A DNA stretch of 44,757 bases from CAZNMF01 sp035547155 (GTDB lineage Bacteria > Acidobacteriota > Vicinamibacteria > Vicinamibacterales > SCN-69-37): positions 1 to 44,757 of the forward strand of contig DASZVJ010000201.1 in NCBI GenBank assembly GCA_035547155.1. Direction: 5' to 3'. Position 1 is the stretch's first letter; each line of letters begins with the position of its first letter. A program made the translations under genes and the position numbers. This document shows positions 40,457 through 44,757 of the stretch, one piece after another. The notes under the pieces were generated by a model. That model was not told the origin of the DNA, searched no databases, and saw nothing but the letters and a program-made list of their open reading frames with translations.

Positions 40457-41759
40457 TTGGCGGCGGCGTCGGGGTCTTCGTGTAGAAGGCCAACGTCTGC
40501 GTGCTGCCGGGCGCGATGCTGACGGCGCCGATCGACGCACGGTCGCGATCGACGAAGACGTGCTCGAGGATCTGCGTGATGCTCGGATCGGCCGACGCGA
40601 CGCGCGGCAGCGGCTTGCCATCGGCCGCGTAGACCGCCAGCTCTCCAGTCGTCAGCGGAATCAGCATCAGCGGACCGACCATGACGGGGCCGTCGGCCGG
40701 CCGCGCCGTCAGGTGATCGTTCCGGCGAAGCGCGCCGCTGCTCGCGCTCAACGTGCGGACGGTGTTGTCGAAGAGCGCGAGCGACACCGTCTTGTCCTGC
40801 GCCAGCGGCAGGCCGACGATCGGAATGTGAAAGGCGTAGCACCACGACACGGCGCCGTTGGACAGCCGGCTCGCACAGGCCGTGCCGCCGTCGATGGCCG
40901 TAAAGGCGCGATCGTCGGTCACCGTCGCGCCGATCGGGACGCCCGGCACCGGCGCCTTCCAATTCACCTGACCGGTCTTCAAGTCGACCGACGCGATCTC
41001 CCGCGTCGCGAGCCCGACGACGGCGACCGCCGCACCGAGCGACGGCGTCGTCACGATCGGCGCACCGACGTCGGCGCGCCAGATCTCCTGGCCGTCAGAC
41101 GCGCGGCACGCGACGAGCGTCTGGCCGTCGGCAATCAGCAGCCACGCGCGGGCGATGAGGACATGCGCGTCCTCGGCGCTGGACTGCCGCGTCCAACGGA
41201 CCGCACCCGTCGCCTGATCGAATGCGTGCAGCGTGCGGCCGCTGATGCCGACGATGAGCCCTTCGCCCTCGGCGAGCCGCTGCCACGATGCGATCTCGTT
41301 CGACCATTGCACGTCGCCGGTGTCGCGGCGGCGCGCCTCCAACGGCGTCGACGCGCCCGCCGTCACGACGACCGACGGCGCGACGACGACGTTGATCGTG
41401 AGATCTCCGCCCGCGAGCGGCTGCTTCCACGCCATCGTGAACGGCGGAGGCGCGGGCGCCGGCTTCGCGGCCGGCGGCGGGCCGCCGGATCGATTCGGCG
41501 CCGCAGGTCCTGATGCGGGCGGTGTCGTCTGCGGCGTCGCCGGTGCCGGTGACGGCGACGTCGATGTCGGCGGTGCAGACGACGTCGCTGGTGTCGCCGG
41601 CGTCGATCCGTTGGGCACGGATTGCCCCGGCGTCGTCTGCGCGTGCGTGTTGATGGGTAGCGCGAGCCCGATCACGAGGGCCAGACCGCTACATCTCGTG
41701 TACCACGGCTGGGCCACACGCTTATAATAGCGGTGTTTCCGCCGGACCTTCGGCCTCAT
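40326..41759 (-). CDS. Secreted PQQ-like β-propeller protein (BamB-type fold)
   Basis: About 477 residues: signal peptide (core SGLALVIGLALPINTHAQ), a Pro/Thr/Ser-rich linker (about 35-95), then PQQ-type repeats, each with the A-x-D-x-x-T-G-x-x-x-W pattern (EARRRDTGDVQWSNE, AFDQATGAVRWTRQ, ACRASDGQEIWRAD, SVDLKTGQVNWKAP, CASRLSNGAVSWCYA). It ends in another Pro/Ala/Thr tail. Periplasmic or surface scaffold resembling BamB without a lipobox. The start is uncertain: ATG 41759 gives a long basic lead, whereas GTG 41717 (MAQPWYTRCSG...) gives a normal signal peptide and leaves room for a promoter. The low-complexity tail lies wholly in the 131-bp overlap with the membrane protein gene. Confidence 0.82.
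   Translation of the reverse strand: MRPKVRRKHRYYKRVAQPWYTRCSGLALVIGLALPINTHAQTTPGQSVPNGSTPATPATSSAPPTSTSPSPAPATPQTTPPASGPAAPNRSGGPPPAAKPAPAPPPFTMAWKQPLAGGDLTINVVVAPSVVVTAGASTPLEARRRDTGDVQWSNEIASWQRLAEGEGLIVGISGRTLHAFDQATGAVRWTRQSSAEDAHVLIARAWLLIADGQTLVACRASDGQEIWRADVGAPIVTTPSLGAAVAVVGLATREIASVDLKTGQVNWKAPVPGVPIGATVTDDRAFTAIDGGTACASRLSNGAVSWCYAFHIPIVGLPLAQDKTVSLALFDNTVRTLSASSGALRRNDHLTARPADGPVMVGPLMLIPLTTGELAVYAADGKPLPRVASADPSITQILEHVFVDRDRASIGAVSIAPGSTQTLAFYTKTPTPPPTTTPASAPTKSGGTASGTPTGSPATAPGTAAPGTATPPPAAGR
41723..41728 (+). promoter_or_regulatory. TATAAT -10 element upstream of guaA, part of a near-symmetric TTATAATA
   Basis: TATAAT sits 59 bases before the guaA GTG. The reverse strand reads TATTATAA, so the same core could also serve the divergent β-propeller gene if that gene starts at 41717. 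No good -35 box is visible for either direction. Confidence 0.5.
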
Positions 41760-41787
41760 CCTTGCGTCAACGCTGATCATTTCATCC

Positions 41788-43323
41788 GTGGCACATCAGA
41801 CGATTCTCGTCCTCGACTTCGGCTCGCAGTACACGCAACTGATCGCGCGCCGTCTTCGCGAGCTCTCGGTCTACTCGGAGATCCTGCCGCCGTCCACGAC
41901 CGCCGCGGACATCGCGCGGCGGCAGCCGGTCGGCGTGATCTTCTCCGGCGGCCCGCGCAGCGTCTCCGAAGTCGGCGCGCCGCAATCCGATCCGCGCATC
42001 CTCGAGCTCGGCGTGCCGGTGCTCGGCATCTGCTACGGCATGCAGCTGATGACGCACACGCTCGGCGGGCAGGTCGGGAGCGCGCCGAGCCGCGAGTACG
42101 GTCACGCCACCGTCACGCTGTCGGAGAGCGCGTCGCTGTTTCGCGAGCTGCCGACGTCGCTGCGTGTGTGGGCGAGTCACGGCGACTTCGTCGCGCAGCC
42201 GCCCGCGGGATTCGAAGTGATCGCGACGTCGCCGAACGCGCCCGTGGCCGCGATGCAGCACCCGTCGAAGCAGATGTACGGGCTGCTGTTCCATCCGGAG
42301 GTCGCGCATACCGAGTCGGGCACCGACATCCTGCGAAACTTCGCGTATCGCGTTTGCGGCTGCACGGGCGACTGGACGATGGCGTCGTTCGTCGACGAGA
42401 GCATCGGACGGATTCGCGCGCAGGTGGGCGAAGGACGCGTCGTGTGCGGCCTGTCGGGCGGCGTGGACTCGACCGTCGCCGCGGTGCTGCTGCACAAGGC
42501 GATTGGCGACCGGCTCACGTGCATCTTCGTCGACAACGGACTGCTGCGGCTGAACGAGGCCGAGCAGATTCGCACGCGCTTCACGCGGCTCGGCCTGCCG
42601 CTCGAGTTCGTCGATGCGTCTGACCTGTTTCTCGATCGGCTCTCGGGCGTCACCGATCCCGAGCAGAAGCGCAAGATCATCGGCGCCGCGTTCATCGACG
42701 TCTTCGAAAAACGCGCGGGCGAGCTCGGTCATTTCGATTTTCTCGCTCAGGGCACGCTGTATCCGGACGTGATCGAGAGCGTCTCGGTGACCGGGCCGTC
42801 GGCCGTCATCAAGAGCCATCACAACGTCGGCGGATTGCCTGAACGGATGCGGTTCAAGCTCGTCGAGCCGCTGCGTGAGCTGTTCAAGGACGAAGTGCGC
42901 GCCGTCGGCACGACGTTGGGGCTGGACGATGAGTTCGTCTGGCGGCAGCCGTTTCCCGGCCCCGGCCTGGCCGTGCGGCTGCTCGGGCCGATCACGCGCG
43001 AGCGTCTGGATCTCCTGCGTCGCGCCGACGCCGTCGTCGTCGACGAAGTACGCAAAGCGGGATGGTATCGCCGGCTGTGGCAGTCGTTCGCCGTGCTCCT
43101 GCCCGTGCAGAGCGTCGGCGTCATGGGCGACGGCCGGACGTACGAGTACACCGTGGCGATTCGTGCGGTCGAGAGCCGTGACGGCATGACCGCCGACTGG
43201 GCGCGTCTGCCGCACGACGTGCTGGGCGCGATCTCGTCGCGAATCGTGAACGAGGTGCGCGGGATCAACCGCGTGGTCTACGACATCAGCTCGAAGCCGC
43301 CGGCGACAATCGAGTGGGAGTAA
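41788..43323 (+). CDS. guaA: GMP synthase (glutamine-hydrolysing)
   Basis: Converts XMP to GMP with ATP and glutamine. 511 residues: class I glutaminase domain (1 to about 190) with FSGGPRSVSE, catalytic Cys82 in VLGICYGMQL and the His/Glu of LLFHPEVAHTESG; ATP-pyrophosphatase domain with the PP-loop CGLSGGVDSTVAA; C-terminal dimerisation domain with PFPGPGLAVRLLG and ending NRVVYDISSKPPATIEWE. GTG start at 41788 matches the family start (QTILVLDFGSQYTQLIARR). Confidence 0.98.
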   Translation: MAHQTILVLDFGSQYTQLIARRLRELSVYSEILPPSTTAADIARRQPVGVIFSGGPRSVSEVGAPQSDPRILELGVPVLGICYGMQLMTHTLGGQVGSAPSREYGHATVTLSESASLFRELPTSLRVWASHGDFVAQPPAGFEVIATSPNAPVAAMQHPSKQMYGLLFHPEVAHTESGTDILRNFAYRVCGCTGDWTMASFVDESIGRIRAQVGEGRVVCGLSGGVDSTVAAVLLHKAIGDRLTCIFVDNGLLRLNEAEQIRTRFTRLGLPLEFVDASDLFLDRLSGVTDPEQKRKIIGAAFIDVFEKRAGELGHFDFLAQGTLYPDVIESVSVTGPSAVIKSHHNVGGLPERMRFKLVEPLRELFKDEVRAVGTTLGLDDEFVWRQPFPGPGLAVRLLGPITRERLDLLRRADAVVVDEVRKAGWYRRLWQSFAVLLPVQSVGVMGDGRTYEYTVAIRAVESRDGMTADWARLPHDVLGAISSRIVNEVRGINRVVYDISSKPPATIEWE

Positions 43324-43378
43324 CGCGGACGGATGACGCCGCGAGCCCCCGAGCGTCGCGAGGGCGGTGAGCGTCGTA

Positions 43379-43402
43379 GGCGCGGGGGTGGGGCCCCGCG
43401 CC
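43379..43402 (+). other. GC-rich perfect hairpin just before dnaE
   Basis: Arms GGCGCGGGG (43379-43387) and CCCCGCGCC (43394-43402) with a six-base loop; the dnaE ATG is 12 bases later. No U-run follows, so it is a poor terminator for guaA; a leader hairpin that limits dnaE translation is possible. Confidence 0.5.
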
Positions 43403-43414
43403 ATTGCCAAGAAG

Positions 43415-44757
43415 ATGACCAAAGACTTCGTCCACCTCCATCTCCACACCGAGTTCTCGCTCCTCGACGGCGCGTGCCGCATCGGCGAGATGCTGGATCG
43501 TGTCGCGCAGCTGAAGATGCCGGCCGTGGCGGTGACCGAGCACGGCAACATGTTCTCCGCCGTCACGTTTCACGACGAAGCGCGCAAGCGCGGCGTCAAG
43601 CCGATCCTCGGCTGCGAGGTCTACGTGGCGCCGGGCGCGCGCACCGACAAGTCGGGCACGCCGGGAGAGACGGCCAATCACCTCGTCCTGCTCGCCGAGA
43701 GCAGCGAAGGCTTCCACAATCTCATCAAGCTCGTCTCGTCCGGCTACACCGACGGCTTCTATTACAAGCCGCGCATCGACAAGGAGCTGCTCGCCGCGCA
43801 CTCACGCGGCATCATCGGGCTGAGCAGCTGTCTGAAGGGCGAAGTCGCGACGGGCATCCGCACGTCGCAGGCGCGGAAGGCCCTTGAAGCGGCGGCCACG
43901 TACCGCGACATCCTCGGCCCGAACAACTTCTTCCTCGAGATGCAGTATCAGGGCATCGAGGAGCAGAAGATCGTCAACACGGGCCTGCTGCCGATCGCGC
44001 GCGAGCTGAACTTGCCGCTCGTGTGCACGAACGACGTGCACTATCTGCGTCAGACGGACCAGCACCCGCACGACGTGCTGCTGTGCATCGGCACGGGCAA
44101 GAGCGTCAGCGACGAGAAGCGCCTGAAGTACCACGGCGATCAGTTCTTCCTGAAGACCGCCGAGGAGATGTGGACGGTCTTCGCCGATCATCCCGACGCG
44201 CTGCAGAACACGCTGCGCGTGGCCGAGCGGTGCGACGTCACGCTGCCGAAGGGACAGGCCTTCCTGCCGGACTTCGACGTCCCGCCGGGCTTCACGACCG
44301 AGACGTATTTCTCGCACGTGACGCGCGAAGGCTTCCAGGCCCGCCTGCCGCGATGGCAGGCGATGGAGGCGCGCGGCGAGCTGCGTCACACGATTGCCGG
44401 GTACGAAGAACGCTTGCAGTACGAGATCGACATGATCTGCAAGATGAAGTACCCGGGCTACTTCCTGATCGTCTGGGATTTCATCCGCTACGCGCGCGAC
44501 CAGGGGATTCCCGTCGGACCGGGCCGCGGCTCGGCGGCGGGCAGCCTCGTCGCGTACTGCCTGAAGATCACGGACGTCGATCCGCTGCACTTCGATCTGT
44601 ACTTCGAGCGGTTCCTCAACCCCGAGCGCGTATCGCTGCCGGATATCGACATCGACTTCTGCGAGCGCCGGCGCGGCGAGGTCATCGACTACGTCACGCG
44701 GAAGTACGGCCGCGAGAACGTGGCGCAGATCATCACGTTCGGGACGATGAAGGCGAA
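43415..44757 (+). CDS. dnaE: DNA polymerase III alpha subunit, N-terminal part (cut by window edge)
   Basis: The first 447 codons of a protein normally about 1150-1200 residues long; it runs off the right edge. The PHP domain has HLHLHTEFSLLDGA, VTEHGNMFSAV and CTNDVHYLRQTDQHPHDVL, and the polymerase palm begins with GPGRGSAAGSLVAYCLKITD and the catalytic pair PDIDIDFCERRRGEVIDYV close to the edge. The PHP residues look complete, as in forms that keep a metal site, but this needs an alignment. ATG at 43415; AAGAAG just before it is a weak ribosome-binding site. 91 bp after guaA on the same strand. Confidence 0.97.
   Translation, partial: MTKDFVHLHLHTEFSLLDGACRIGEMLDRVAQLKMPAVAVTEHGNMFSAVTFHDEARKRGVKPILGCEVYVAPGARTDKSGTPGETANHLVLLAESSEGFHNLIKLVSSGYTDGFYYKPRIDKELLAAHSRGIIGLSSCLKGEVATGIRTSQARKALEAAATYRDILGPNNFFLEMQYQGIEEQKIVNTGLLPIARELNLPLVCTNDVHYLRQTDQHPHDVLLCIGTGKSVSDEKRLKYHGDQFFLKTAEEMWTVFADHPDALQNTLRVAERCDVTLPKGQAFLPDFDVPPGFTTETYFSHVTREGFQARLPRWQAMEARGELRHTIAGYEERLQYEIDMICKMKYPGYFLIVWDFIRYARDQGIPVGPGRGSAAGSLVAYCLKITDVDPLHFDLYFERFLNPERVSLPDIDIDFCERRRGEVIDYVTRKYGRENVAQIITFGTMKA

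Noticed and set aside
1..44757. CRISPR arrays, insertion sequences, prophage or toxin-antitoxin genes
   Set aside because: No spaced identical repeats, transposase motifs, phage proteins or typical toxin pairs were found on either strand.

Overview
This window is a gene-dense stretch of a high-GC, Gram-negative bacterial chromosome. The outer-membrane TonB receptor and β-barrel protein, lipoproteins whose mature ends begin Cys-Gly-Glu-Ala-Pro-Thr-Ala-Pro-like, multi-haem-type secreted redox proteins and the mix of housekeeping genes suggest an acidobacterium, perhaps Vicinamibacteria. That placement is an inference from gene content; no rRNA is present. No phage, insertion sequence or CRISPR array is visible, and no gene-free stretch exceeds about 200 bp.

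Region 1 (1-7955) is a redox island built as two divergent transcription units. Leftward are a large di-haem cytochrome c and a Tat-exported GMC oxidoreductase (cut by the window edge). Rightward are an Old-Yellow-Enzyme-family flavoprotein, a membrane-anchored di-haem cytochrome, a small membrane protein and a second di-haem cytochrome, with overlapping or close gene junctions. All three cytochromes share one C-terminal signature and are paralogues of a RoxA/peroxidase-like family. Region 2 (7971-15190) is mostly housekeeping: pgm and a thioredoxin rightward; a TonB receptor, argG and an ECF sigma factor with a fused zinc-binding anti-sigma-type domain leftward; then acyP, apt and tRNA-Arg(CCU). 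Region 3 (15238-17247) holds an orphan acyl carrier protein/ketosynthase pair flanked by two small membrane proteins.

Region 4 (17297-22801) looks like a self-contained regulon. A winged-helix/NTPase regulator is surrounded by a lipoprotein gene, a two-gene unit (secreted receiver-like protein plus outer-membrane barrel) and another lipoprotein gene. The three promoter regions carry direct repeats of a motif like (G/A)ATTCAC, phased at about 10-12 bp and set 20-23 bp before a TAnnGT-type -10 element. This is the strongest candidate for an undescribed system in the window.

Region 5 (22865-26065) has a berberine-bridge-type flavoenzyme, a cation diffusion facilitator and a TPR membrane protein. 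Region 6 (26166-32356, leftward) is a close-packed run mutS > solute-binding lipoprotein > deoxyhypusine-synthase-like enzyme > agmatinase-like enzyme; the last two suggest a polyamine route. Region 7 (32423-44757) has a TsaB-RimI fusion, a YdcH-like small protein, psd-pssA for phosphatidylethanolamine synthesis, a 1303-residue NtrY-like kinase, a polytopic membrane protein, a PQQ-type β-propeller protein, guaA and the 5' third of dnaE. Two convergent gene pairs in this region overlap at their 3' ends by 71 and 131 bp.
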